Positions 1 to 8,487 of a stretch of DNA of 64,000 nucleotides are shown here, one piece after another. Source of the DNA: Nitrospira tepida (lineage in GTDB: Bacteria; Nitrospirota; Nitrospiria; Nitrospirales; Nitrospiraceae); NCBI RefSeq assembly GCF_947241125.1, contig NZ_OX365700.1, positions 4,126,461 through 4,190,460 of the forward strand, written 5' to 3'. How positions within the stretch are numbered: the stretch's first letter is position 1; each line of letters opens with the position of its first letter. The notes under the pieces are model-generated. The model did not search any database. It worked only from the letters and a program-made list of their open reading frames with translations, and was not told where the DNA came from. The translations under genes and the position numbers were made by a program.

Positions 1-529
1 CCGCGCCGCGCAGCCTGCGGCCGGACTCTGTCGCGACCAGATCCCAGGGGCTGGGCAGGTACCGTTCCTTGATCGGCGCATCCGGCGGCAGGAACGCGCG
101 GGTGTTCGTGCCGGAGTGACAGCAATCCATGATGACAGTCAGCGCCACACCGGCCCGCAGCTTGTTGAAAGTCTTTCTGAGCCAGTCGTCCCGGAGGGGA
201 TCTTTCCAGTCCAAGTCGGTCGGACAGAGGATTTCATCCCGTTTATCGGCCTCATCTCCGTCATCGTCCGGCACATTGGAACCATGTCCCGAATAGTGCA
301 GCAGGAGCACGTCCCCTTTCTTCGCGCCCGAGATCAGCTTGGCAATGGCTTTTTCCATAGCCGTCTTCGTGGCGGCATAATCGGTCAACGTCACGATGTC
401 TTTTGCGGCAAACCCATAATAGGTCGTCAGGACCCCTTGCAGGTTGCGCACATCGTTCACGCACCCGCGTAGGTCCGCTCCCGGCACCCGATACTTGTTG
501 ATTCCGATCAGGACGGCGCGTCGTGCCAT
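1..529 (-). CDS. Metacaspase-type caspase family protein (peptidase C14), 3' end outside window
   Basis: The 176 N-terminal residues are present; the rest lies beyond base 1. The start ATG at 529 follows an AGGAGGTG ribosome site. Family knowledge: clan CD cysteine peptidases cleave after basic residues and often need calcium. The protein opens with MARRAVLIGINKY, has the catalytic His in HYSGHGS (His82) and the Cys in DCCHSG (Cys137), so both halves of the dyad are intact. An acidic stretch after the His (DDDGDEADKRDE, residues 88-99) and the ILCPTD that follows fit metacaspases better than true caspases. No signal peptide is visible, so it is probably cytoplasmic. The gene stands alone. Substrate and role are unknown. 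Fold assignment is certain. Confidence 0.9.
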   Translation of the reverse strand, partial: MARRAVLIGINKYRVPGADLRGCVNDVRNLQGVLTTYYGFAAKDIVTLTDYAATKTAMEKAIAKLISGAKKGDVLLLHYSGHGSNVPDDDGDEADKRDEILCPTDLDWKDPLRDDWLRKTFNKLRAGVALTVIMDCCHSGTNTRAFLPPDAPIKERYLPSPWDLVATESGRRLRGA

Positions 530-746
530 GGTCACCTCCTTGTGCAAGGCCGCATCGCGACGGCAGGATACGGTTCATGTCCGGCTAAGTCAACGACTGC
601 TTCGGCAGGAATACGTGTATTCCCCTGACCCTTACAGTCACGAGAGCAGGCGAAGAAGTGGCGCTCAGAAGAGACTTCGTAGCCGTCAGGAGAGGATTCA
701 CAGCCACCGAGTATCGCGGAGGCCTATGGGTGGGGAGCGGGGCCGG

Positions 747-1937
747 CTAATTGACCTTGATGATGAGGCACTTCAGGTAACGGGTCTCAGGCATGGACAA
801 GCGCACCGGATGGTCCGGGCCGGCTCCGCGCCGCTCGATGATCTCGATTCGTTTCCTTGCCTGCCTGGCCGCCGCCTCCACCGCGGCACAGAGATCGCCT
901 TCGCTCACATGATGAGAGCAGGAACAAGTGACCAGGAGCCCGCCGGGACGGATCAGATTCAGCGCCAGCCCATTGATGTGTCGATAGCCCTCGACCGCCC
1001 GGCCCCGGACGGATCGGCTTTTGGCGAAGGCCGGCGGGTCGAGAATCACCAGATCGAACCGCCGCCGCGACCGGCCGAGTCGTTTCAATGCCTGCTGCGC
1101 GTCGGCCTGGCGATACTCACAGATCTGCGCCACCCCGTTCAGCTCGGCATGGAACCTGGCCGACTCCACGGCGGATCGGCTCACGTCCAAGCCTGACACG
1201 GAACGGGCGCCTCCCAGGGCTGCATGGGTACCGAAGGCGCCGGTATGACAGAAGGCATCCAGGACATCCCGCTCCTTGGCCAGGGCGGCGACGGCCAGCC
1301 GGTTGTTGCGTTGATCGCAAAACCAACCCGTCTTCTGTCCCCGCTCGATATCCACAAGAAATCGAGCCGGCCCCTCGGTGATCTCGACGCGAAGCGGCCC
1401 TTCACCGCGAAGAAACCCCCGTTCCAGAGGGAGCCCTTCGTGAGCGCGCGCCGGCGCGTCGTTCCGGAGATAGATCGCCTCCGCACCAGTGTGGCGGAGC
1501 AAGACTTCTCCTAACTCCTCGCGCCGTTGATCCATGCCGACCGTCAAGGTCTGCATGACCAGGACCAGCCCGTAGCGATCGACGATCAATCCCGGCAATC
1601 CATCCCCTTCCGAATGGACGAGCCGATAGGCGGTGGTGCCGGAAATGACAGAACGGCGACGCGCCACTGCTTCGGCGATCCGGTGATCCCAGAAGGAGGC
1701 GTCGATGGTTTCGTGACCGGACGTGAGGAGCCGCACACGGAGCTTCGACTGGGGACTATAGAGGCCCTGTCCGCACCAATGCCCGTCTTGGGCGGTGACC
1801 ATGACTAGGTCTCCGGGCTTCAGATCTCCCGAGATGGAATCGATGTCCCCCTCGTAGATCCAGAGGTGGCCGGCCAGAATCCGCCGCTCGCAACCGGCGC
1901 GGAGTCGGACGGACGCCGTCTCGCTCTTGCCTTTCAA
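747..1937 (-). CDS. Class I SAM-dependent rRNA methyltransferase, RlmI/YccW-like
   Basis: 396 residues, the usual length for RlmI-like enzymes that make 5-methylcytosine in 23S rRNA. An N-terminal PUA RNA-binding domain covers about residues 5-75. The Rossmann methyltransferase domain has QKTGWFCDQR (201-210), the SAM loop DAFCHTGAFG (227-236), ILDPPAFAKS (298-307) and the cysteine-bearing TCSCSHH (337-343). The start chosen is TTG at 1937, five bases after GGAGGG; no ATG lies nearby in frame. The gene is monocistronic. The family also contains RlmK-like and uncharacterised members, so the exact target base is inferred. Confidence 0.9.
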   Translation of the reverse strand: MKGKSETASVRLRAGCERRILAGHLWIYEGDIDSISGDLKPGDLVMVTAQDGHWCGQGLYSPQSKLRVRLLTSGHETIDASFWDHRIAEAVARRRSVISGTTAYRLVHSEGDGLPGLIVDRYGLVLVMQTLTVGMDQRREELGEVLLRHTGAEAIYLRNDAPARAHEGLPLERGFLRGEGPLRVEITEGPARFLVDIERGQKTGWFCDQRNNRLAVAALAKERDVLDAFCHTGAFGTHAALGGARSVSGLDVSRSAVESARFHAELNGVAQICEYRQADAQQALKRLGRSRRRFDLVILDPPAFAKSRSVRGRAVEGYRHINGLALNLIRPGGLLVTCSCSHHVSEGDLCAAVEAAARQARKRIEIIERRGAGPDHPVRLSMPETRYLKCLIIKVN

Positions 1938-2016
1938 CGAGACCCTCCGAGGAGCTACGGGGAATGGACGGGCGGCGGAGGCGTCACGAGCGGCGCCTCC
2001 GCCCTGATCGAGGATC

Positions 2017-3099
2017 TTACTTTTTCGGCAGCTTGGGGAGTTCCATCTTGATCGGCTCGCCGGTCAAGGCCTGAAGGAAGGCGAGCAGATCGCTTTTCTC
2101 TTCCGGCGAGAGCCCCAGCGGCTTGATGTAGGGATCGAGGTTGGGATTGGCCCCGCCCCCCTTGTCGAGAAAATCCAGCACCTCCTCCAATGTCTTGAAC
2201 GCGCCGTCATGCATGTAGGGCGCGGTTTCCGTGATGCTCCGCAACGTCGGGGTCTTGAACGAGCCCCGGTCGGTTTCAAGGCCCGTGACGCCGTAACGGC
2301 CAAGGTCTTCCTTGAGCGGGCCGACTTGAGGCACGCCCAGGTTGTGGAACTGGTTGTCGGTGAAGTTCGGCCCGTTGTGACAGAGGATGCAGCGCGCCTT
2401 GCCCTTGAAAAGGTCCATGCCCCGGACGGCGGCCTGGCTCATCGCGTTCTGATCCCCCTTCACATACTTGTCGAAGGCCGAGTTCGTGGAGAGGATCGTC
2501 CGCTCGAACGAGGCGATCGCCTCGGCAATCCCCTGCAAACTGACATCGGTGCCGAACACCGCGCGGAACTGGTTTCGATAGCCTTGGATCTTGTTCAGTT
2601 TCGCGACCACGTTCTCGTGGGTCTCTCCCATTTCGACTGGATTGTGTATGGGACCGATGGCCTGCTCCTCAAGCGAACCGGCCCGGCCGTCCCAGAACTG
2701 AACCGGATTGAAGCCGGTGTTCAGGACCGTGGGAGCCTGTCGCCCGCCGATCTTGCCGTCGATGCCGATCGAGGTTTGGCGGGGATCGGCGAATCCTGCC
2801 CCGGGGATGTGACAGAAGGCGCAGGGAATCGCGCCGTTCTTGGACAAGCGGCCATCGAAATAAAGCTGCCGGCCCAGTTCGACCTTGGCCTTATAATTCA
2901 AGTTGCCGCCCGGAGTCGGCGCGGCATTCGGCAATGGGCCGATGTCCGGAACGGTGATGCTGTCGAGGGTCACCAAGGGCCAACCGGCCTCCCCTAACTC
3001 ATGCGCGAGGGCGGCCACGCAGGCGATCGCGCCGATCCCAGCGGCGAAGGCCAGCACCGGGACGAGATTGCCCGCACCACTGCGAGGACCTGTGCTCAT
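2017..3099 (-). CDS. Di-heme cytochrome c peroxidase (MauG/CCP family)
   Basis: 360 residues with an N-terminal hydrophobic anchor or signal (about 11-33), so it acts in the periplasm. Two c-type heme sites are visible, CAFCH (93-97) and CILCH (237-241), as in bacterial peroxidases that reduce H2O2 with electrons from small cytochromes. The TETAPYMHDG-type segment near residue 290 is typical of the C-terminal heme domain. The start ATG at 3099 has GGAGGTG five bases upstream. Upstream lies a 300-bp structured tandem repeat and then the end of the cyclopropane fatty acid synthase gene. MauG-type oxidative maturation functions cannot be excluded from sequence alone. Confidence 0.9.
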   Translation of the reverse strand: MSTGPRSGAGNLVPVLAFAAGIGAIACVAALAHELGEAGWPLVTLDSITVPDIGPLPNAAPTPGGNLNYKAKVELGRQLYFDGRLSKNGAIPCAFCHIPGAGFADPRQTSIGIDGKIGGRQAPTVLNTGFNPVQFWDGRAGSLEEQAIGPIHNPVEMGETHENVVAKLNKIQGYRNQFRAVFGTDVSLQGIAEAIASFERTILSTNSAFDKYVKGDQNAMSQAAVRGMDLFKGKARCILCHNGPNFTDNQFHNLGVPQVGPLKEDLGRYGVTGLETDRGSFKTPTLRSITETAPYMHDGAFKTLEEVLDFLDKGGGANPNLDPYIKPLGLSPEEKSDLLAFLQALTGEPIKMELPKLPKK

Positions 3100-3110
3100 C
3101 GATCCACCTC

Positions 3111-3400
3111 CATACCAAGCTTTGCTTGAACCGGCGGCTCATCGGGCGAAGCCCCTCTTCATTGACGCCGCCGGAGAACCCCTCACGTGATTGGCTTCCT
3201 TCGATCTATGCTTTGCTTGAGCCGGCGCCTCTTTTTCGCTGTATCGAATATGATGGCACCGGAGAAACGCCGTCAGTGATTCTCTTCGCCTTCCTTCTAT
3301 ACCAAGCTTTGCTTGAACCGGCGGCTCATCGGGCGAAGCCCCTCTTCGTTGATGCCGCCGGAGAAAGATCTTCGGTAGTTCTTTTGGCCTTCCTTCTCTT
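3111..3400. repeat. Three-copy tandem repeat (about 95 bp period) with a conserved hairpin in each unit
   Basis: Units lie at about 3111-3204, 3205-3297 and 3298-3400. Units 1 and 3 are nearly identical over about 65 bp; unit 2 has diverged. Each begins with a CTTTGCTTGA block followed by an inverted repeat: CCGGCGGC...GCCGCCGG at 3131-3174 and 3318-3361, and CCGGCGCC...GGCACCGG at 3222-3262. Units 1 and 3 also carry inner pairings (CGAAG/CTTCG and ATC/GAT), and the differences between them become G-U wobbles in the minus-strand RNA. The array sits between the peroxidase start and the end of the cfa gene. It may be a mobile palindromic repeat or part of the peroxidase leader. Confidence 0.85.
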
Positions 3401-3409
3401 GTCCGACAA

Positions 3410-3463
3410 TGGTCCCTGCACAGCGCAGGTGGACCACGGCCCCTTCGTCACAGACCACGGCCC
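3410..3463. repeat. Hairpin plus short direct repeat in the same intergenic region
   Basis: TGGTCC-CTG (3410-3418) pairs with CAG-gt-GGACCA (3426-3436), giving an imperfect hairpin. The 11-mer GACCACGGCCC occurs twice at 3432-3442 and 3453-3463 with a 21-bp period. There is no T run, so it is not a clear terminator for the upstream cfa gene. Confidence 0.5.
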
Positions 3464-3523
3464 ATGCTTATAAGCGTTTACCTACCAGGGGTCAAGAAGG
3501 CGACGGCCGCTGCGACCGCTTGC

Positions 3524-4876
3524 TTACGACGTGCCCGGCTGGTCGGCGCGATACCAGTCGGCTCTGGTCAAGGGCAGGTCGCTTCGGCCGCCTCGCGGTT
3601 TGGACAGGAGGGTTTGATACACATCGAACAGGCCCATGTGAAATCCACGAGCACAGGCCGCCATGTAGAGACGCCAGACTCGATAGGTGCCCTCGCCGAC
3701 CAGGGTGACGATCCGATCATGCGCCGATTCGAGTCGCCGGACCCAATGCCGGAGGGTCAGGGCGTAGTGTTCCCGAAGACTTTCAACGTCCCGCACATGA
3801 AAGCCGGTCCGTTCTGCTTCGCGGGCCGTGACATGCAGCGGAACGAGCTGGCTGTCTGGAAAGACATACTGTTCCATGAAGGCCCCCATGCCCCCCGCAT
3901 CGCCTTCGCGGCATCCGATCCCGTGATTCAAGAATACGCCCCCATCGCGCAACGCCCGCCAGGCCGCGGCAAAATACTCCGGGAGCTTCTGTTCTCCCAC
4001 ATGTTCGACCATTCCGATGCTGACGACTTTATCGAATGGCCGATCCTCCGGGAGATGCCGATAGTCGCGTACCTCGATCCGACAGCGATGGGCTAGGCCC
4101 TGCTCCTGGATACGGTGCTGCGCCAGCTCCGCCTGCCGTTCGCTGAGGGTAATGCCGACCGCTTCGACGCCGTACCGTTGCGCCGCATGCAGAACCAGCC
4201 CGCCCCACCCGCATCCAATGTCGAGCAGCCGTTCGCCCGGCTGGAGGCGAAGTTTCCGGCAGACATAGTCAAGCTTCCGCTCCTGCGCGGTGTCCAACTC
4301 CTCGTCCAGCCGCGCGAAGTAGGCGCAGGAGTAGACCATGCGGCGATCCAGCCACAACCGGTAAAACTCGTTGGACGTGTCGTAGTGGTAGGACACCGCC
4401 TGCTTGTCCCGCCCGGCTGAATGCGCGGCGCCGCGCAGGGAGACAGGCGACCGTCCTCCGGCGGCCGGCCTGTTCGCCGGAAGTCGCCAGAGCCACCAGC
4501 CGTATCGAGCCAAGTCCTTGAACGTCCAGCGCCGGCCGGCGAGGAACCACCCCAGATCCGTCGCGGCCTCCAAGTCGCCTTCCACATCGATGTCGTCATT
4601 GACAAAGGCTTCTCCCACCGCCAACTGACTGGGGCGGAAACAGAGGGCTCGTAAGGCGCCCGGATGTTTGAGCACCAGGGTAAAGCATCTGGGTTGTCCA
4701 GCCTCCGGTTCCCAGATCCGTCCGTCCCAACAGCGCACGGCGAAGTTCCTTGGTCGATAGGTACCGATCAGGCGTTGCAGAACCAAAAGGGATTGGAAAC
4801 TGAGGTCCGTCGTCTCATTCTTGGTGCGGGCGACGTCGCGGAACGCCTCATTCTTCCGGCAAGATTCGACTATCAT
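3524..4876 (-). CDS. cfa: Cyclopropane-fatty-acyl-phospholipid synthase family protein
   Basis: 450 residues. The family transfers a methylene group from SAM to cis double bonds of membrane phospholipid acyl chains. The N-terminal lipid-binding region is followed by HYDTSNEFYRLW (164-175), the SAM loop LLDIGCGWGG (217-226) and KVVSIGMVEHVG, which has the conserved acidic and histidine positions of this family. A downstream FLNHGIGCRE segment also matches. The start ATG at 4876 is six bases after AGGAGGTG. The gene is transcribed alone, with 362 bp of non-coding DNA upstream. SAM-dependent methyl-branching enzymes (BfaA type) share this fold, so product chemistry is inferred. Confidence 0.9.
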   Translation of the reverse strand: MIVESCRKNEAFRDVARTKNETTDLSFQSLLVLQRLIGTYRPRNFAVRCWDGRIWEPEAGQPRCFTLVLKHPGALRALCFRPSQLAVGEAFVNDDIDVEGDLEAATDLGWFLAGRRWTFKDLARYGWWLWRLPANRPAAGGRSPVSLRGAAHSAGRDKQAVSYHYDTSNEFYRLWLDRRMVYSCAYFARLDEELDTAQERKLDYVCRKLRLQPGERLLDIGCGWGGLVLHAAQRYGVEAVGITLSERQAELAQHRIQEQGLAHRCRIEVRDYRHLPEDRPFDKVVSIGMVEHVGEQKLPEYFAAAWRALRDGGVFLNHGIGCREGDAGGMGAFMEQYVFPDSQLVPLHVTAREAERTGFHVRDVESLREHYALTLRHWVRRLESAHDRIVTLVGEGTYRVWRLYMAACARGFHMGLFDVYQTLLSKPRGGRSDLPLTRADWYRADQPGTS

Positions 4877-5238
4877 ACGACACCTCCTGCTGAGGTGGCT
4901 ACGATTATCCAGTAGAAAACTGCAACGTCGGTGCCAAGAGAGTTTCCCGCTACTTATGCGCAGTAACCGCCATCCGCTCTGTTGCGGGATGCAACAGGCT
5001 GTTGCAAAACGGGGCTGATTCGCCCCTGTCCAGCCTTTGTTGTCGCACGCAAATGAGAATACTATGACCGACGTGGTGGCAGGGGGATCTGGTGATTGGC
5101 CTAGTCTATGGGAATCCCAAAGCTTTCCAGCAGGTTAGAAAAGATTTCGTCCGAATCCACGACCAGAGTGTTTGGTTATAGAATAAAGGAAGGTCCGATC
5201 TCAGTGGAGTAATGAATCCGAGGAGGTGAAGAACCATC
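4877..5238. other. Divergent intergenic region with two palindromes
   Basis: 362 bp between the divergently transcribed cfa and PstS-like genes. It contains a perfect inverted repeat TGCAACA-GGC-TGTTGCA (4990-5006) and, five bases later, GGGGC-TGATTC-GCCCC (5011-5026). No confident -35/-10 pair was found. No coding frame with recognisable protein features is present. It should hold the promoters of both genes. Confidence 0.5.
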
Positions 5239-6162
5239 ATGACGACACAGCGATCAAAGCCGATCTGTGGGATCGATGCGAAGTCCAGACCGTGGTTCAC
5301 GATGGCCCTGGGTGTCCTATCGGTCCTGTGGTTCTCAAGCGGAGGCACGACCGGGCTGGCGGCTGAGTCTCATCGCATTCTTGTGGTGGGCCACGGTCCT
5401 GAGCAGCCGGTCATTCAAGAACTCGCGCGCGCTTATGAAAAACGCCATCCTGGAACGGTCATCGATATCGAGTGGGACCGGGTGTTGGACACGGTGGCGA
5501 TGGTCAAGAGCGGGCAGGCCGATTTGGCCGTGACGGGCCAACGGGATCCGGAGTTGCGCGCCGCGCAGGTTGCGTGGGACGGCATCGCCGTCATCGTGAA
5601 TTTCGCGAATCCGCTGTCCGAGGTCACCACCGATCAGGTCCGCGCGCTCTTCAGCGGAGAGGTTCAACGATGGTCTTCATTCGAAGGCTCCGATGCGCGG
5701 GTCGAATTGATCCGCCGGACGCCGGATCAAAATATCGACAGCGGATTTGAGGAATCCCTCGGGATCGTCGGAAAAATGCCGGAATCCTCCAAACCGGCCC
5801 GATCCGATCAAAAAACATTGGCCAGCGTGTCGGGCAAGGACAACGCCGTGAGCTACATCTCGCTCAAGGCGGCGCTGGATGCGCAGGGATTGGGAATTCC
5901 GATCCGAATTCTGACCATCGACAAGGTCGAGCCGGGAGAGCCGACGGTGAAGGAAGGACGGTACAAGCTGCGGCGGCCGGTGCTGTTCCTGTCGAGGAAG
6001 GAGGCGCACCCTTTGGTGGATTCGTTCACAGCCTTTGCGCAGTCGGCCGAAGGGCAGGCCATCCTGTCGAAGATGTATACGGCCTATACCCCGCCTCCGA
6101 ATCAGCCGAAGGAAGCGAAGCCCCGGGACTCCAACGCTCCAGAGGCCAAGCAGGCAAGCTGA
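5239..6162 (+). CDS. PstS-like periplasmic substrate-binding protein
   Basis: 307 residues with a signal-like segment (about 22-42, ending near GLAAES), so it is exported. The body matches the PBP-like-2 / phosphate-binding family: ILVVGHG at the start, then ANPLSEVTTDQVRALFSG, the stretch that typifies PstS-type proteins, and NAVSYISLKAA near residue 210. The C terminus is a proline- and lysine-rich tail (PPPNQPKEAKPRD). The start ATG has AGGAGGTG 11 bases upstream. No pstC, pstA, pstB or phoU gene is adjacent, so this is an orphan binding protein; a sensory or scavenging role is as likely as transport. The ligand is not established. Confidence 0.75.
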   Translation: MTTQRSKPICGIDAKSRPWFTMALGVLSVLWFSSGGTTGLAAESHRILVVGHGPEQPVIQELARAYEKRHPGTVIDIEWDRVLDTVAMVKSGQADLAVTGQRDPELRAAQVAWDGIAVIVNFANPLSEVTTDQVRALFSGEVQRWSSFEGSDARVELIRRTPDQNIDSGFEESLGIVGKMPESSKPARSDQKTLASVSGKDNAVSYISLKAALDAQGLGIPIRILTIDKVEPGEPTVKEGRYKLRRPVLFLSRKEAHPLVDSFTAFAQSAEGQAILSKMYTAYTPPPNQPKEAKPRDSNAPEAKQAS

Positions 6163-6199
6163 CAGCGGTACGCAACGACCATGGAGGTGCGGCGGCGCG

Positions 6200-6799
6200 C
6201 TATGGTTGCAGCACCGTCGATCGCATGAGTCCGTCCGCCTGGGGAGGCGAAAAGCCCTGATAGCCGGCATGGCGTTCGGTCAGCTCCAGCACCGAGAAGG
6301 GCTCGCCGTCGACCGATTCCGGAACCGTGAAAATTTGTCGGAGCGCGCTGCCGGGCGCGCCGACGATCTCACCGGCGAAACGCACGCCCTTGGCCTTCAA
6401 CCGGGCGATCGACTTGTCGATGTCTTCCACCCGCACCGCGAGATGGTGAAAGACCCGGTCTCCGAACTTCGCGACCCACCGCGGGATCACGCTGGTCTTG
6501 CCTCGGTCATCCGCATAGGCCTGATCGACGAAGAGCGCCGGATAGCCTGGCGCGCGATAGACCTTCGCATACCAGTCACTGTACTCGATGGTTTCGGCAT
6601 ACTCATAGCCGAGGTCCACAAACTCCTGCGCGCGCCGATCGATATCGTCCGTCCGGATCGTCAGATGGTCGATCACCGGCAGCAGTCCCACCGCGATGCT
6701 GTCCAGATCCGCCTTGATCGCCTGAGCGGCGCGGTTCTTCGCCACATAGTCCGCCACCATCGGTTCGATCAACGCATCTAACTTGACCCCATCCCGCAT
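6200..6799 (-). CDS. VOC-superfamily (glyoxalase/dioxygenase fold) protein
   Basis: 199 residues with two beta-alpha-beta-beta-beta modules: the first starts at VIDHLTIRTDD (about 42-52) and the second at VFHHLAVRVEDID (about 116). Candidate metal ligands are the His in each module and the Glu in VLELTER near residue 170, the pattern used by glyoxalase I and extradiol dioxygenases. It follows the aldehyde dehydrogenase gene on the same strand (115 bp gap), which follows the saccharopine dehydrogenase-like gene. A role in the same catabolic route is inferred from position. The reaction is unknown. Confidence 0.7.
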   Translation of the reverse strand: MRDGVKLDALIEPMVADYVAKNRAAQAIKADLDSIAVGLLPVIDHLTIRTDDIDRRAQEFVDLGYEYAETIEYSDWYAKVYRAPGYPALFVDQAYADDRGKTSVIPRWVAKFGDRVFHHLAVRVEDIDKSIARLKAKGVRFAGEIVGAPGSALRQIFTVPESVDGEPFSVLELTERHAGYQGFSPPQADGLMRSTVLQP

Positions 6800-6839
6800 A
6801 GTCCTCCTCCCTCTTTGGAATCAGGCCTCATTCGCCAAG

Positions 6840-6911
6840 CGTCAATCGTCAACGGTAAGAGGGCCGGCCAACCGAGAAGCCCGATGAACGAATGACGAAT
6901 GACGATTGACG
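6840..6911. repeat. 12-bp inverted repeat between ALDH and VOC genes
   Basis: CGTCAATCGTCA at 6840-6851 is perfectly complementary to TGACGATTGACG at 6900-6911, with 48 bases between. The right arm continues a GAATGACGAATGACG run. A similar GACGAATGACG string occurs near 18460. This could be a small dispersed intergenic element; there is no T run. Confidence 0.5.
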
Positions 6912-6914
6912 GCT

Positions 6915-8441
6915 TCATTCTCCGAATCGGATGCCCTGGGCCAGCGGCAGGTCGGTGCTCCAATTGATCGTGTTCGTCTGTCGCCGCATGTAGGCCTTCC
7001 AGGAATCCGAGCCGGCTTCCCGCCCCCCGCCCGTCTCTTTCTCCCCGCCGAAGGCGCCGCCGATCTCCGCGCCGGATGTGCCGATGTTCACGTTGGCGAT
7101 GCCGCAATCGCTCCCGGCCGCGGACAGAAACCGTTCGGCTCTGCGGACACTGTCGGTGAAGATGGCCGAGGAGAGGCCCTGCGGCACGTCGTTGTGCATG
7201 GCGATCGCTTCATCGATCGTCTTGTAAGTCATCAAATACAGGATCGGCGCAAAGGTCTCCCGTTGAACCGCTTTCCACCGGTGCTGGGCCGAGACGATCG
7301 TCGGCTCGACATAGAACCCGGGCCGGTCCAACACCGACCCGCCGACGAGGACCTCTCCGCCTTCCCGCCGCACCTCATCCAAGGTCTCCCGGTACCGTTC
7401 CACGGCGGCCCGATCGATCAGCGGCCCCATGAGCACCCCCGGTTCAAGCGGATCTCCGATCCTCACTTGCTTATAGGCGGCGATCAATTTGGTCAATAAC
7501 GTATTTCGCACGGACTCATGCACGATCAAACGGCGGGTGCTGGTGCAGCGTTGCCCCGCCGTGCCGACCGCGCCGAACACGATCGCGCGGGTGGCAAGTT
7601 CAAGGTCCGCCTGTTCATCGACGATGATGGCGTTGTTGCCGCTCAATTCCAGCAGCGTGCGGCCCAGCCGTTTCCCGACCAACTCCGCCACCCGGCGCCC
7701 GACCGGGACCGAGCCGGTGAAGGAGATCAACGGAAGGCGCGCGTCTTCCACCATCCGCTCCGCCAGGCTCACATCATCCGAGAGCACCAGACCGAAGACG
7801 TCGGGATAGCCCTGTTCTTCCAGCACGGCCCGGAAGATCCGCTGGACGGCGAGCGCGCATAAGGGGGCCTTGGGAGAGGGCTTCCACAGGACCGTGTCGC
7901 CCGCCACCGCCGCGATAAAGGCGTTCCAGGCCCAGACGGCGACGGGAAAGTTGAAGGCCGTGATGACCCCGACCACACCGAGCGGGTGCCACTGTTCGTA
8001 CATGCGGTGCGCCGGCCGCTCGGACTGCATGGTCAGCCCGTAAAGCATCCGCGATTGGCCGACCGCGAAATCGGCCATGTCGATCATTTCCTGCACCTCC
8101 CCGTCTCCCTCGGCCTTGATCTTGCCGACCTCCAGGGAAACCAGCGTGCCCAGGAGATCCTTCTTCTCCCGCAAGGCCTGGCCGATCAGGCGAATGACCT
8201 CGCCCCGCTTGGGCGCCGGCACCATCCGCCAGGCGAGGAAGGCCTGCTGCGCCGCGCCCACAACCTGCTCATACTCCTGAATCGACGCGCGAGAGACCGT
8301 CGCGAGCGCCAAGCCCGTGGCGGGATTCAGCGACTCAAACGTCCGGGTCTGATCCGGCGCCGGCGACCAGGCTCCGATCGTGGCGCCCGGATTCAGTTGC
8401 GACAGACCCAGTCGATCCAGAATGTGCGCCGCATCCACCAT
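6915..8441 (-). CDS. Aldehyde dehydrogenase, ALDH7 family (aminoadipate-semialdehyde / piperidine-6-carboxylate dehydrogenase type)
   Basis: 508 residues. Family: NAD(P)+-dependent oxidation of an aldehyde; ALDH7A1/AmaB oxidises 2-aminoadipate 6-semialdehyde in lysine breakdown. Visible residues are LWKPSP (Lys187, cofactor), the general base in LLELSGNN (Glu265) and the nucleophile in GQRCTST (Cys299). The C-terminal blocks [12 protein letters not shown] and [16 protein letters not shown] are hallmarks of the ALDH7 (antiquitin) subfamily. It lies 46 bp downstream of a saccharopine dehydrogenase-like gene on the same strand, which supports a lysine role. The start ATG is at 8441. Subfamily is well supported; the substrate is inferred. 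Confidence 0.88.
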   Translation of the reverse strand: MVDAAHILDRLGLSQLNPGATIGAWSPAPDQTRTFESLNPATGLALATVSRASIQEYEQVVGAAQQAFLAWRMVPAPKRGEVIRLIGQALREKKDLLGTLVSLEVGKIKAEGDGEVQEMIDMADFAVGQSRMLYGLTMQSERPAHRMYEQWHPLGVVGVITAFNFPVAVWAWNAFIAAVAGDTVLWKPSPKAPLCALAVQRIFRAVLEEQGYPDVFGLVLSDDVSLAERMVEDARLPLISFTGSVPVGRRVAELVGKRLGRTLLELSGNNAIIVDEQADLELATRAIVFGAVGTAGQRCTSTRRLIVHESVRNTLLTKLIAAYKQVRIGDPLEPGVLMGPLIDRAAVERYRETLDEVRREGGEVLVGGSVLDRPGFYVEPTIVSAQHRWKAVQRETFAPILYLMTYKTIDEAIAMHNDVPQGLSSAIFTDSVRRAERFLSAAGSDCGIANVNIGTSGAEIGGAFGGEKETGGGREAGSDSWKAYMRRQTNTINWSTDLPLAQGIRFGE

Positions 8442-8487
8442 CGTCGTTTCCCGCTGTCAGCCTGATTTTCGTCCGGCACTCGACCGC

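Noticed and set aside
3432-3463. Short direct repeat considered as a CRISPR remnant
   Set aside because: Only two 11-bp copies with a 21-bp period; no spacers or cas genes.
3126-3473. Open frames across the tandem repeats that could look like a repeat protein
   Set aside because: The repeat is better explained by its inverted-repeat geometry; no start site or family similarity.
5011-5026. GGGGC/GCCCC hairpin as an intrinsic terminator
   Set aside because: Stem is short and not followed by a proper T run on either strand, and it lies upstream of both flanking genes.
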